This document shows positions 10,194 to 18,444 of a stretch of DNA of 64,000 nt, piece by piece. A program made the position numbers and the translations under genes. The stretch is from Nocardioidaceae bacterium. Its GTDB lineage: Bacteria > Actinomycetota > Actinomycetes > Propionibacteriales > Nocardioidaceae. The stretch lies in assembly GCA_030447865.1 (NCBI GenBank), contig JAUJOD010000002.1, positions 255,881-319,880 on the forward strand. The letters are read 5' to 3'. Below the pieces are notes generated by a model. It was given only the letters and a program-made list of their open reading frames with translations, was not told where the DNA came from and searched no databases. Each line of letters begins with the position of its first letter. Positions within the stretch are counted from its first letter, which is position 1.

Positions 10194-10241
10194 GCAATCC
10201 GGGAGGCCCAATGCATTTTGCAATCCGGGACGCCCAATGCA
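10194..10241. repeat. Two direct copies of a 22-nt element, 4 nt apart
   Basis: Copies at 10194-10215 and 10220-10241 begin GCAATCCGGG and end GCCCAATGCA, with one difference at the twelfth base, separated by TTTT. They lie just after the DUF222 stop codon in non-coding DNA. The shape resembles a small dispersed (REP-like) repeat, but other genomic copies cannot be seen here. Confidence 0.8.
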
Positions 10242-10313
10242 GCATCGTGAGGTGCCGGCTCCCGCCCCACCACCGAAGCACCGGACGTGCGCCGTGAGAA
10301 GGCCGTGCGAAGG

Positions 10314-10358
10314 CCTTGCCTTGCCTTGCCTTGCCTTGCCTTGCCTTGCCTTGCCTTG
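10314..10358. repeat. CCTTG pentanucleotide repeat, nine units
   Basis: Nine uninterrupted CCTTG units followed by CCT. They lie in the 232-nt gap between the convergent DUF222 and M23 peptidase genes and do not enter either reading frame. Long pure microsatellites are rare in bacterial chromosomes and prone to slippage. Confidence 0.95.
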
Positions 10359-10400
10359 CCTGGCTCGGCTCTTGGCTTGCCGTGGCTTGGGATGGCTTCC

Positions 10401-11597
10401 TTACCGAATGCTGCCGAAGCGGATTCGCTCCGTGCGCTGAGCTGTGAGCCGCTTAGAGAAGACGCCGGTCGACATGTCCCACACGCCGAGGTCGCTGACA
10501 CCGTCGGTGTTCCATGAGCCCACCACAGGTAGCGACGTACTCGTGCCGTAGACGACGGTCTTCGTCGTACCGTCGGGCATGGCCAAACTGAAGGTCGTGG
10601 TGTCCGGGTCATAGACGCCCACGTTGCTGCGCCCGTCGCCGTCCCAGTCGCCGGTGATCGGCAAGCTCGACACCGCTCCGAACACCTTGGTCGTCAGGTT
10701 GCCCCGGGCGTCACGCAAGAAGAACGTCGCGGTGCCCGGGTTGAAGGTCCCGACGTCCCAGCGGCCGTCTCCGTTCCAGTCACCGGTTACCGGCACATCG
10801 TTGCGGTCGCCGAACGAGAACACCTGAAGGCTGCCGTTGGACTTCTTTAGCGCGAAGGTGGCCGTTGGCTGGCTCCACACGCCGAGGTCCGACCGGCCGT
10901 CGGCGTCCCAGTCCCCGACAAGCGGCGTGTCGGTCGGCAACCCGTAGATCACCCGCTTCACGTTGCCGGTGGGGAACCGCTTGCGGAAGGCCGCGGCACC
11001 GGCGCGGCGGCCGAACACCCCGACGTCGCTGAACCTGTCGCCGTTCCAGTCGCCCACGATCGGGACGTCGCCGCAGTTAAGCGACGTCAGCCAGCTGTCA
11101 TAGACGAAGGCGGTTCCGTCGAACATCGCCGGCTGGTCCGTCTTGTCAAGCCGCTGCTCGTAGTGCAGGTGCGCCCCCGATGATCCGCCTGAGTCGCCGA
11201 GGAGCCCCAGCGTCTGCCCCTGGTCGACGCGCTGGCCGGCGACGACCAACGCCTTCTGCAAATGGGCGTACAGGCTCGTCCATCCGCTGCCGTGGTTGAT
11301 CACGACGTACAGACCGTAACTGGCGTCACCGAGGTCGACCACCGAGCTGACAACTCCGGGTGCACTGGCCGACACGATGTGGCCGAGGTCGTAGCGGTCT
11401 CGATTCCAGTCGATGGAGTACGGGCTCGGATGGTGAGTCGCCCGGGTGGAACCCTCCCACGACTCACCACAGGCGAACGGCATCTGCCAGTCGGGGACCT
11501 CGCTGGCCACCGCGGGCAGCGCCGGCCAGAACAGAGTGGCGGAGACGCCCGTCGCGACGGTCGCCAGCAGACGAGACGAGTCCGGCGTCAGGCGCAC
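10401..11597 (-). CDS. Secreted M23 (LytM-like) peptidase with FG-GAP/VCBS-type repeats
   Basis: Exported protein of 398 residues. GTG 11597 is chosen because AAGGAG lies 5 nt upstream and it gives a signal peptide (RLTPDSSRLLATVATGVSAT then a hydrophobic run ending LPAVAS). Residues about 35-175 are an M23 metallopeptidase domain: HHPSPYSIDW supplies the first His/Asp and GAHLHYEQ the HxH pair. The rest has four or five repeats of about 47 residues, each with a GDWDGDGRSDLGV-type calcium-binding loop, as in FG-GAP/VCBS beta-propellers. Likely role: cell-wall peptide cleavage or a surface-anchored lytic factor. An in-frame start 23 codons upstream lacks a signal-peptide logic. Confidence 0.87.
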   Translation of the reverse strand: MRLTPDSSRLLATVATGVSATLFWPALPAVASEVPDWQMPFACGESWEGSTRATHHPSPYSIDWNRDRYDLGHIVSASAPGVVSSVVDLGDASYGLYVVINHGSGWTSLYAHLQKALVVAGQRVDQGQTLGLLGDSGGSSGAHLHYEQRLDKTDQPAMFDGTAFVYDSWLTSLNCGDVPIVGDWNGDRFSDVGVFGRRAGAAAFRKRFPTGNVKRVIYGLPTDTPLVGDWDADGRSDLGVWSQPTATFALKKSNGSLQVFSFGDRNDVPVTGDWNGDGRWDVGTFNPGTATFFLRDARGNLTTKVFGAVSSLPITGDWDGDGRSNVGVYDPDTTTFSLAMPDGTTKTVVYGTSTSLPVVGSWNTDGVSDLGVWDMSTGVFSKRLTAQRTERIRFGSIR

Positions 11598-11758
11598 GCC
11601 AACTCCTTCCCGAGCTGTGAGTGGCCCGTCGACTCCACCGAACGCGGCGCCTGCCGTATACCACAAAGGTCACAAGAAACTCAGCAGCCGCAACAGTAAC
11701 GCGTGTCGACGCATTTGTCGCTATTCGTAAAGAAGGGAGTACGCCACGTGACGGCGGC

Positions 11759-11764
11759 TACAGT
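11759..11764 (+). promoter_or_regulatory. Putative -10 hexamer, leaderless epimerase gene
   Basis: TACAGT lies 6 nt before the ATG at 11771, and no Shine-Dalgarno is present. Confidence 0.45.
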
Positions 11765-11770
11765 GCCTGC

Positions 11771-12766
11771 ATGCGAATCCTGTTCATCGGTGGCACCCGG
11801 TTCGTCGGCCGCGCGATGGCCGAAGCCGCGCTGCAACGCGATCATGCCGTCACGCTGTTGCACCGGGGACAGACCGACAGCCCCGTCCTTACCGCGGCCG
11901 AGCACCTGCGTGCCGACCGCGACAAGGACCTGTCGGTGCTGGCCGGCCGCGCGTTCGACGCGACGATCGACGTCTGCGCGTACGTGCCACGGCAGGTGCG
12001 CGCACTGGCCGACGCCCTCAACGGTCGCGGCGGTCATCATGTGTTCGTTTCAACCATGTCGGTGTACGCCGACACCGACGCGCCGGGGCTGACCGAGAGC
12101 GCTCCGTTCATCGAGCTCGACGACCCCGCGACGGAGGAGGTCACCGGCGACACGTACGGCGGGCTCAAGGTGCTGTGCGAGCGCCAGGCGCAGGTGTCGT
12201 ACGGCGACGACGGACTGACGATCGTTCGGCCCACCTATGTAATTGGTCCGCACGACCACACCGGGAGGTTCACCTGGTGGGTGCGGCGGATCGCGCGCGG
12301 CGGGGAGGTGCTCGCGCCTGCCCCCTACGACGCGCCGATCCAGATCATCGACGCGCGGGACCTGGCGGAGTGGACCCTGGACCTGGCGGAGGAACGCGTA
12401 AGCGGCGCGTACAACGCCATCTCGCCGGCGCCGCCGTTCGGGTTCGGCGACCTGCTCGACGCCGCTGTGCGGGCCGTCGGGCCGTCCGACACCCGACTCA
12501 GCTGGGTCGAGCCGCGCTGGCTGACCGACCGGGGCGAGACATACCAGTCGCTGCCGCTGTGGACCGAGGGTCAGCGCGAGTGGACGTTGGCCGCTGACCC
12601 GACCAAGGCAAGCGCCTCCGGGCTGTCACAGCGACCACTGGCGCAAACGATCTGCGACACCTGGGACTGGATCAAGGCAGAGCAACCGCCGATGGTCTCC
12701 GGCTGGGGAATCGCTGCAGCCCGCGAAGCGGAGCTGCTCGCCGCCTGGCACACCCGGACCCGATGA
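11771..12766 (+). CDS. NAD-dependent epimerase/dehydratase (extended SDR)
   Basis: Cytoplasmic extended short-chain dehydrogenase/reductase, 331 residues. The N terminus is a Rossmann nucleotide-binding loop (RILFIGGTRFVGR) and the catalytic pair appears as YGGLK in DTYGGLKVLCE, with a Ser in VFVSTMSVY. The family acts on nucleotide sugars or isoprenoid/flavonoid-like substrates; specificity is unknown. ATG 11771 starts right at the Rossmann strand, and a TANNNT hexamer lies 6 nt upstream. Divergent from the M23 gene across a 173-nt gap; no operon partner. Confidence 0.85.
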   Translation: MRILFIGGTRFVGRAMAEAALQRDHAVTLLHRGQTDSPVLTAAEHLRADRDKDLSVLAGRAFDATIDVCAYVPRQVRALADALNGRGGHHVFVSTMSVYADTDAPGLTESAPFIELDDPATEEVTGDTYGGLKVLCERQAQVSYGDDGLTIVRPTYVIGPHDHTGRFTWWVRRIARGGEVLAPAPYDAPIQIIDARDLAEWTLDLAEERVSGAYNAISPAPPFGFGDLLDAAVRAVGPSDTRLSWVEPRWLTDRGETYQSLPLWTEGQREWTLAADPTKASASGLSQRPLAQTICDTWDWIKAEQPPMVSGWGIAAAREAELLAAWHTRTR

Positions 12767-12793
12767 AGCGACAGATCGACCGGCAGAGCGGCA

Positions 12794-13684
12794 TTAGCCG
12801 GACTGCAGTCGCTCCCGCACCGATCCCACAGGGCGGATCAGGCCTTCTTGCGCCACCGAGGCGATCAACGCGCCTTCGTGGCTGAACACCCGACCAAGCG
12901 CGAACCCGCGAGCCCCCGAGGCAGAGGGTGAGTGCTGGTCGTACAGCATCCATTCGTCGGCGCGAAACGGCCGGTGGAACCACATCGAGTGGTCGAGGGA
13001 GGCGGGCTGAATGCTGCGGGACCCGATGATCAGGCCGTGCGGTACGAGGGAAACTCCTAGCAGGGTGAGGTCGCTGGCGTAGGTGAGAACGCAGGTGTTC
13101 AGCACGGGATCAGGCGGGACCGCTCCGGCCGCCTTCAGCCAGATCTGTGTGCGCGCTGGATGCGCCGCTGCCGCCAAGGAGCCGCCGGCGCGAGAGTCGC
13201 CGGCATAGCGTACGTCGAGGGCTGCCCATTCGTGCTCCCACGAGCGGTCGTTAGCGCGACCGGTCACCTTCCGGTACACGTCACCCATGCTCGGGCACTC
13301 ATCGGGAGCGGGCACCTGCGGCATGGCGTCTTGGTGGTCGAAGCCCACTTCGTCGATGTGAAAGGACGCCGTCAGGTAGAAGATGGACCTCCCGTGTTGC
13401 CGCGCCACCACCCGGCGGGTCGAGAACGACCGTCCGTCGCGGATGCGTTGCACGTCGTACAGGATCGGCACGTCGGTGTCGCCCGGCAGCAGGAAGTACG
13501 AATGCAGCGAGTGGACGGAGACGTCGTCGTCCACCGTCTGAGAGGCCGCCCAGAGCGCCTGCGCGGCCACCTGTCCACCGAAGACTCGTTGCAGTGCCGT
13601 CTCGAGTTGTCGGCCGCGGTACAGGTCGAGATCGAGCCGCTCAAGCACGAGAAGGTCCAGAAGTTCGGGCACTGAGTGGGGCAC
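12794..13684 (-). CDS. tesB: Acyl-CoA thioesterase II
   Basis: Double-hotdog acyl-CoA thioesterase of the TesB family, 296 residues, hydrolysing medium to long acyl-CoA to free fatty acid and CoA. Family landmarks: VFGGQVAAQAL near residue 35, SLHSYFLLPGD near 60 and the C-terminal SLDHSMWFHRPF with the conserved Asp, followed by SPSASGARGFALG. GTG 13684 gives the usual N terminus; a second GTG five codons in is possible. Convergent with the epimerase. Its 5' end sits 111 nt from the divergent sigma factor gene. Confidence 0.92.
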   Translation of the reverse strand: MPHSVPELLDLLVLERLDLDLYRGRQLETALQRVFGGQVAAQALWAASQTVDDDVSVHSLHSYFLLPGDTDVPILYDVQRIRDGRSFSTRRVVARQHGRSIFYLTASFHIDEVGFDHQDAMPQVPAPDECPSMGDVYRKVTGRANDRSWEHEWAALDVRYAGDSRAGGSLAAAAHPARTQIWLKAAGAVPPDPVLNTCVLTYASDLTLLGVSLVPHGLIIGSRSIQPASLDHSMWFHRPFRADEWMLYDQHSPSASGARGFALGRVFSHEGALIASVAQEGLIRPVGSVRERLQSG

Positions 13685-13795
13685 GCGCCGATTCTCGCAT
13701 CAGCCTTCGAGCGGGCAGCGACCCAACCTTTTGCCGACGCCGGTCGTCCTCGTAGGTGCGGGGCAATCCGCCAGCCGTCGGTCGAGAGGGCAGTC

Positions 13796-14323
13796 ATGGC
13801 AGCACAGCGAAGCCGCGAGAAGTTCGCGGAGTTCGCCCAGGCGAGGTCACCAGCGCTCTTCCGAGCGGCGTTCCTGATGGTCGGTGACCGTGGCCTGGCG
13901 GAGGACCTCCTGCAAGAGGCGCTTACCAAGACGTACGTCGCCTGGCCGCGGTTGCGCGAGATGGCCAACGCCGAGGCGTACACCCGAAAGGCCATCACCA
14001 CCACAGCGATCTCGTGGTGGCGGCGCAAGTCGTGGCAACGCGAGGTCCCACGAGACGACCTGCCTGACCAACGGGTGGAAGAGCAGGGTGCTCACGTGGA
14101 CGAGCGCGACTGGCTCTGGACGGAACTGCAGATGCTCGCGCCGCGGCAGCGCGCGGCCATCGTCTTGCGCTACTACGAGGACCTCACCGAGGCGCAGACA
14201 GCCGAGGCGATGGGGTGCTCAGTCGGCACCGTCAAGAGCCAGGTCTCCGACGGTCTCAACCGGCTGCGAACCCGAGTCGGGCCGGGCGTGATTCCCCACT
14301 CCAACGAAATGACGGTGAACTGA
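13796..14323 (+). CDS. SigE-family (ECF) RNA polymerase sigma factor
   Basis: ECF sigma factor of the actinobacterial SigE-like group, 175 residues. Region 2 runs from FRAAFLMVGDRGLAEDLLQEAL through AISWWRRKSW; region 4 carries RQRAAIVLRYYEDLTEAQTAEAMGCSVGTVKSQ, a standard helix-turn-helix. ATG 13796 has GAGAGGG upstream and starts at the family's N terminus; the longer in-frame ORF has no supporting signal. It overlaps the next gene as TGATG, so the two are coupled and the partner probably controls or reports for this sigma factor. Target regulon unknown. Confidence 0.9.
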   Translation: MAAQRSREKFAEFAQARSPALFRAAFLMVGDRGLAEDLLQEALTKTYVAWPRLREMANAEAYTRKAITTTAISWWRRKSWQREVPRDDLPDQRVEEQGAHVDERDWLWTELQMLAPRQRAAIVLRYYEDLTEAQTAEAMGCSVGTVKSQVSDGLNRLRTRVGPGVIPHSNEMTVN

Positions 14324-15450
14324 TGACGGGAACGCTCAAGGACCTGATGACAGAGCGGGCAGACGCTGAGGCGTCCCCGCAGGTCGACGTCGACGCGATT
14401 GTCCGCGCTGGCGACTCCCGCGTCAGGCGCCGTCGGGTCGTTGCCGGCGCAGGCGCGGCAGCGGTTGCCGCCTCGGTGGCGTTCGTGGTGCCAGCGGTGG
14501 TGGACTCCTCGTCACCCCCGTCGCCGGATCGGAGCCGCAGCGTGCAGCCGGCTACCGCGGAGTTCGCGCAGAGCCGGGTCAGCTACGCCGTGGGCTCATC
14601 GATCCACTACGGCGATCGGTTGATTGATGTGTCCCCGCACGACGTCGCAACCTATGTGCAGACCGACGACGGCTTCGTCTTCATCGATCGCCAAGGCACG
14701 ATCTACTTCGCCGATGGCGCCGATGTCGTGGAGATCGGCCGCAGCCAGCAGCCTTACGGCCCATTGTTGGCGGCCGACGACTCGGGGTCGTACGTCGGCT
14801 GGGTGGACACCACGCCAGCCGTCGCGGAGTTCGTCGTCTACGACACCTCCAGCCGCTCCGAAGTGGTGCGCACGTCGGAAGGCAACCAACCTACGACCAA
14901 GCAGACAGGTGAGTTCGACCTACCGATGATCAGGTCGATCGACGGGCAGCACGCCTACTGGCACAGCACTGCGGGCATCACCGCCTGGGATCTCACGGCG
15001 GGGACTGGTGAACTTATCGCCCCGGATGCCACCTATGAATGGCTGAAAGACGTGGCGGCCGGACAACTAGCCCGGACCTCTGACAACGGTGATCGGATCG
15101 TGGTCAGCGGCAACCCAGCTGGCAACGCGCCCGCCTTCGACGGCTGGTTCGCGGACCTGTCGCCCAACGCGATGTATCTCTACACCGACAAAGCCGACGA
15201 GGTGCGGATCTTCGACGTGCAAACGGGCGACCAGGTGACCCCTGGCCATTCCGGGTACCCGTTCATCTTCCTCAGCCAGTGGCTCGACGACGACAGCTTC
15301 GTCGTGGTCGGCATCAAAGCCGGCAACAGGGAAACCGACCCGCTCGACCTGCTGACGTGCACCATCTCAGCTGGCGAGTGTACGGTCGCCGCGACCGAGG
15401 TGGGCCAAGTCAACGAGCTGGCGCTGCCGATCGGTGACGTGCTGGACTGA
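14323..15450 (+). CDS. Membrane-anchored sigma-factor partner with extracytoplasmic propeller-like domain
   Basis: Protein of 375 residues with an acidic cytoplasmic N terminus (about 1-35), a positively charged RVRRRRVV stop followed by one hydrophobic segment (about 38-62), then an extracytoplasmic region with repeated beta-rich stretches such as YVGWVDTTPAVAEFVVYDT. Two Cys near the C terminus (LLTCTISAGECTV) could form a disulfide. No HxxxCxxC zinc anti-sigma motif is seen. The ATG overlaps the sigma factor stop. This arrangement is common for SigE-family sigma factors, where the second gene is an anti-sigma-like or sensory protein; I infer that role from context only. Confidence 0.7.
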   Translation: MTGTLKDLMTERADAEASPQVDVDAIVRAGDSRVRRRRVVAGAGAAAVAASVAFVVPAVVDSSSPPSPDRSRSVQPATAEFAQSRVSYAVGSSIHYGDRLIDVSPHDVATYVQTDDGFVFIDRQGTIYFADGADVVEIGRSQQPYGPLLAADDSGSYVGWVDTTPAVAEFVVYDTSSRSEVVRTSEGNQPTTKQTGEFDLPMIRSIDGQHAYWHSTAGITAWDLTAGTGELIAPDATYEWLKDVAAGQLARTSDNGDRIVVSGNPAGNAPAFDGWFADLSPNAMYLYTDKADEVRIFDVQTGDQVTPGHSGYPFIFLSQWLDDDSFVVVGIKAGNRETDPLDLLTCTISAGECTVAATEVGQVNELALPIGDVLD

Positions 15451-15465
15451 CGCTCGCGTCGCCAC

Positions 15466-17385
15466 TCAGGCGATGTCGGTGGCGGGGCTGTCGGAGGTAG
15501 TCGTGGCGGCACCGTCTATGGCGGCTACTCGGGCCGTGATCTCGCGAGCCAGGCTCTGCGCCGTCAACCCGATCTCTTCGAGGAGCACAGCACGCTTCGC
15601 ATGCGGCAGGAACCGTTGCGAAATCCCGAACACGGCCGTGGGGAGGTCGACTCCCGCGTCGGCCAGCACCTGTGCCAAGGCGCTGCCGCACCCGCCCACC
15701 CGGCCGCTGTCCTCCACGCTCACCACCAGCCGGTGCTCTCGCGCTAGCGAGACGAGGTCGGGGCTGACCGGCTTGACCCAGCGCGGATCAACCACGGTGA
15801 CGCCGATTCCCTGAGCTTGCAGGCGCGCTGCCACGTCCATGCAGGTGGCCACCATCGAGCCCACAGCAACGATCAAAACATCTGGTTCCCCCGAGCGGAC
15901 CATCACGTCGACGCTGCCGGCACTGTCGAGGGCGGGCAGGTCTGGCTGCACCGCGCCCTTCGGCACCCGGACGACGGTGGGCGCGTCGTTTACGTCGACA
16001 GCCTCCCGTAGCAGCTCCCGCAGCCGCTCACCGTCGCGGGGGGCGGCAATCCGCAGGCCGGGGACCACCTGCAGGATCGACAGGTCCCACATCCCGTTGT
16101 GCGAGGGCCCGTCGTCGCCCGTCACACCCGCGCGGTCGAGGACGAGGGTGATTCCGCAGCGGTGAAGTGCGGCGTCCATCAAGACCTGATCGAACGCCCG
16201 GTTCAGGAACGTGGCGTAGATCGCTACGACCGGGTGCAGTCCGGCCATCGCCATGCCGGCAGCTGAGGTGACGGCGTGCTGCTCGGCGATCCCCACGTCG
16301 AACGTGCGGTCAGGGAAGCAGGCCGCGAAGCCGTCGAGGCCAGTCGGATGCAACATCGCTGCGGTGACGGCGACGACATCGGGGCGGTCGACCCCGATGG
16401 CGACGAGCTCGTCGCGGAACACGTCGGTCCAGATTCGCCCCGCACTAGCCAGCAGCTCGCCGGTCTCGGGGTCGAACGCGCCGCTTGGCGAGTGCAGGTT
16501 GTCGGCCTCGTGGCGTTCGGCCGGCGGGTAGCCGTTGCCTTTCCGCGTGATCGCGTGCACGATGACCGGCCCGCCGAAGCTGCGGGCCTGCGTCAGCGCC
16601 TGCTCCATGGCCACCCGGTCGTGGCCGTCGACAGGGCCGACGTACTTCAGGCCGAGGTCCTCGAACATGCCCTGGGGTGCGAGCGCGTCCTTGAGCCCCT
16701 TCTTCACCGCATGCAGCGTGTCGTAGAGCGGGGGGCCGACCAGCTTGGTGCGGGTCAGCTTGGCCTTGATGAGGTCAAGCACCTGCTCGTAGCGGGGATC
16801 GGTGCGCAACGACGCCAGGTGGTTGGCCAGGCCGCCCACAGTCGGGGTGTACGAGCGGCCGTTGTCGTTGACGACGATGACGAGCTTGCTGTCGGGCGAA
16901 GTGGCGATGTTGTTCAGCGCCTCCCAGCACATCCCTCCCGTCAGGGCACCGTCGCCGACCACCGCCACGACGTACCTGTCCTCGCCGCGGACGACATAGG
17001 CCTTGGCGAGCCCATCGGCGTACGACAGTGACGTGGAGGCGTGCGAGTTCTCGACGATGTCGTGCTCGGACTCCGCCTGGCTGGGGTAGCCGGAGAGGCC
17101 ACCTTGCTGCCGCAACGAGTCGAAGCTGGCGGCTCGACCGGTGAGGATCTTGTGGACGTATGCCTGGTGCCCGGTGTCGAAGACGATGCGGTCGTGTGGT
17201 GAGTCGAACACCCGGTGCACGGCCACCGTCAGCTCGATCACGCCGAGGTTAGGCCCGAGGTGACCGCCGGTCCGAGACACCTTGGCCACCAAGAACGCCC
17301 GGATCTCGGCGGCAAGGTCGCTGAGCTGCTGATCGTCGAGGTCGCGCAGGTCGCGCGGACCGGTGATCTGGTCGAGCAAGCCCAT
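15466..17385 (-). CDS. dxs: 1-deoxy-D-xylulose-5-phosphate synthase
   Basis: Thiamine-diphosphate enzyme joining pyruvate and glyceraldehyde 3-phosphate, the first step of the MEP isoprenoid pathway. 639 residues. His in GGHLGPNLG near 42, the ThDP motif [16 protein letters not shown] at 144-159, the transketolase pyrimidine domain with [11 protein letters not shown] mid-protein and a C-terminal transketolase domain (VEDSGRVGG). ATG 17385 has GAAAGG upstream. It ends 15 nt from the convergent sigma-partner gene. Position near aconitase and the K+ module matches actinobacterial synteny. Confidence 0.97.
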   Translation of the reverse strand: MGLLDQITGPRDLRDLDDQQLSDLAAEIRAFLVAKVSRTGGHLGPNLGVIELTVAVHRVFDSPHDRIVFDTGHQAYVHKILTGRAASFDSLRQQGGLSGYPSQAESEHDIVENSHASTSLSYADGLAKAYVVRGEDRYVVAVVGDGALTGGMCWEALNNIATSPDSKLVIVVNDNGRSYTPTVGGLANHLASLRTDPRYEQVLDLIKAKLTRTKLVGPPLYDTLHAVKKGLKDALAPQGMFEDLGLKYVGPVDGHDRVAMEQALTQARSFGGPVIVHAITRKGNGYPPAERHEADNLHSPSGAFDPETGELLASAGRIWTDVFRDELVAIGVDRPDVVAVTAAMLHPTGLDGFAACFPDRTFDVGIAEQHAVTSAAGMAMAGLHPVVAIYATFLNRAFDQVLMDAALHRCGITLVLDRAGVTGDDGPSHNGMWDLSILQVVPGLRIAAPRDGERLRELLREAVDVNDAPTVVRVPKGAVQPDLPALDSAGSVDVMVRSGEPDVLIVAVGSMVATCMDVAARLQAQGIGVTVVDPRWVKPVSPDLVSLAREHRLVVSVEDSGRVGGCGSALAQVLADAGVDLPTAVFGISQRFLPHAKRAVLLEEIGLTAQSLAREITARVAAIDGAATTTSDSPATDIA

Positions 17386-17436
17386 CGAGCACCTTTCGTC
17401 GTACGTGGCCGAGTTGCTGCCAGCACCGGTCTGCTC

Positions 17437-17442
17437 ATTCTA
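17437..17442 (-). promoter_or_regulatory. Putative -10 hexamer for dxs
   Basis: TAGAAT on the minus strand, 51 nt upstream of the dxs ATG, giving a short leader that contains the GAAAGG ribosome site. No convincing -35 was identified. Confidence 0.4.
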
Positions 17443-17464
17443 GGTGGTCGGCGGACGACAGGAC

Positions 17465-17986
17465 CTACCGCCGCAGCCGGTCGAGGACTTCGGCGATGTC
17501 GACCGGCTGCGACGTGTCGACCTCGATGCAGGTGCCGAGGCCGATGGGCTTGAGGACGTCGCTGGCATCCCGAATCCGCTTCAGAGTGGGCTCGTCGGGC
17601 GGTAGATGCGGACCGCTTCGCGAGCGATGTGCATACCGCGCGACCGCAAGGTCGGCGGGGACGCGGCAGAGCAGCTCGACGATTTCTCTGTCCTGCTGCG
17701 CCAATAACCCAGTGATTCGGTCGGTGTCGCGTCCAGGCGCGATCCACAGGTCCACCACCACGGCGCCGTCTGCGGCAGCCAGTTGAACGGCGAGTTCCCG
17801 CTCGGCCGCGAGACGCAGTCCATACGGGTCGGGAGTCTGCACGCCGGCGACGTAAAGGCTCGCTTTGATCTCGTCGAGGGAGAGGAACGTCGCGCCGAGT
17901 GCGACGGCTAGCGCTGAGCCCAGGGTTGTCTTACCAGCGCCCGGGACGCCGGTAACAACCAGTAACGGTGCTGGAATGTCTACCAC
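17465..17986 (-). CDS. Small P-loop kinase-like ATPase
   Basis: P-loop protein of 173 residues with Walker A GVPGAGKTT at about 13-21, a DEIK element near 38, a central VVVDLW strand and an Arg-rich lid-like stretch (ARYAHRSRSG). This is the layout of AAA_33/zeta-toxin-like small kinases that phosphorylate small molecules; no substrate can be named. GTG 17986 is used. It lies between dxs and the LexA-boxed gene, all on the minus strand, separated by 45-80 nt. Confidence 0.75.
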   Translation of the reverse strand: MVDIPAPLLVVTGVPGAGKTTLGSALAVALGATFLSLDEIKASLYVAGVQTPDPYGLRLAAERELAVQLAAADGAVVVDLWIAPGRDTDRITGLLAQQDREIVELLCRVPADLAVARYAHRSRSGPHLPPDEPTLKRIRDASDVLKPIGLGTCIEVDTSQPVDIAEVLDRLRR

Positions 17987-18031
17987 CCAAAGACTCTCGA
18001 GTCCCCGTCGTCCAAGGCTCCCACGCAGGCA

Positions 18032-18403
18032 TCACAGTCGGGCGCGGAACTGGCGGCCGCGGAAGGCGTCCTCGATCAGGCCGACCGCTCGCCGTACCCC
18101 GAGCAGCCGAGCACCTTCGCGCTCCCACATGGCAATCGCCCCCTCGACCGACTCGGTAGGCAGGAAGTCGCGCAGGCTCGTCCTGGCCTCGGAGATGCCG
18201 CGCTCCGCAGCCTGGATGCTGGCCTCGGTGTGCAGAGCCGCGAACCGTGCAAGGACTACCGGATGGCGTTTGAGGCCGGCGTACATGCGGTAGTCCGGTG
18301 GGCACTGGTCGAGCAGCCATCCGACCGCGCTGTCTTCCCACCACGGCACCCCGGGCGGTCGAACCTGCTCCGGCCAGCCCGCAGGAACCACCACCGCAGT
18401 CAT
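18032..18403 (-). CDS. Uncharacterised 123-residue protein under a LexA box
   Basis: Soluble, mostly helical protein of 123 residues that I recognise only as a conserved actinobacterial hypothetical. It has a Trp/Pro-rich start (GWPEQVRPPGVPWWEDSAVG), the stretch DYRMYAGLKRHPVVLARFA and a basic C-terminal tail ending RGRQFRARL. No catalytic motif or membrane segment is visible. ATG 18403 follows TATCCT by 7 nt and a perfect LexA consensus box lies just upstream, so it is probably SOS-induced. Much longer overlapping readings in this strand give Arg-rich, non-protein-like sequence and were not used. Confidence 0.7.
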   Translation of the reverse strand: MTAVVVPAGWPEQVRPPGVPWWEDSAVGWLLDQCPPDYRMYAGLKRHPVVLARFAALHTEASIQAAERGISEARTSLRDFLPTESVEGAIAMWEREGARLLGVRRAVGLIEDAFRGRQFRARL

Positions 18404-18410
18404 AAGGCTG

Positions 18411-18416
18411 AGGATA
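18411..18416 (-). promoter_or_regulatory. Putative -10 hexamer of the SOS-boxed gene
   Basis: TATCCT on the minus strand, 7 nt before the ATG at 18403. Confidence 0.5.
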
Positions 18417-18424
18417 GCACCTCT

Positions 18425-18440
18425 TCGAACATGTGTTCGA
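18425..18440. promoter_or_regulatory. LexA (SOS) box, perfect consensus
   Basis: TCGAACATGTGTTCGA matches TCGAAC-N4-GTTCGA at every fixed base. It lies 8 nt upstream of the -10 of the 123-residue gene, across the expected -35, so LexA bound here would block that promoter. It also sits 4 nt beyond the stop codon of the GNAT gene, in the gap between the two genes. Confidence 0.8.
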
Positions 18441-18444
18441 GACG

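Noticed and set aside
8999-10612. 537-codon frame antisense to the DUF222 gene
   Set aside because: Gly/Arg/Val-rich shadow; contains a run of codons made by the CCTTG repeat and no family match.
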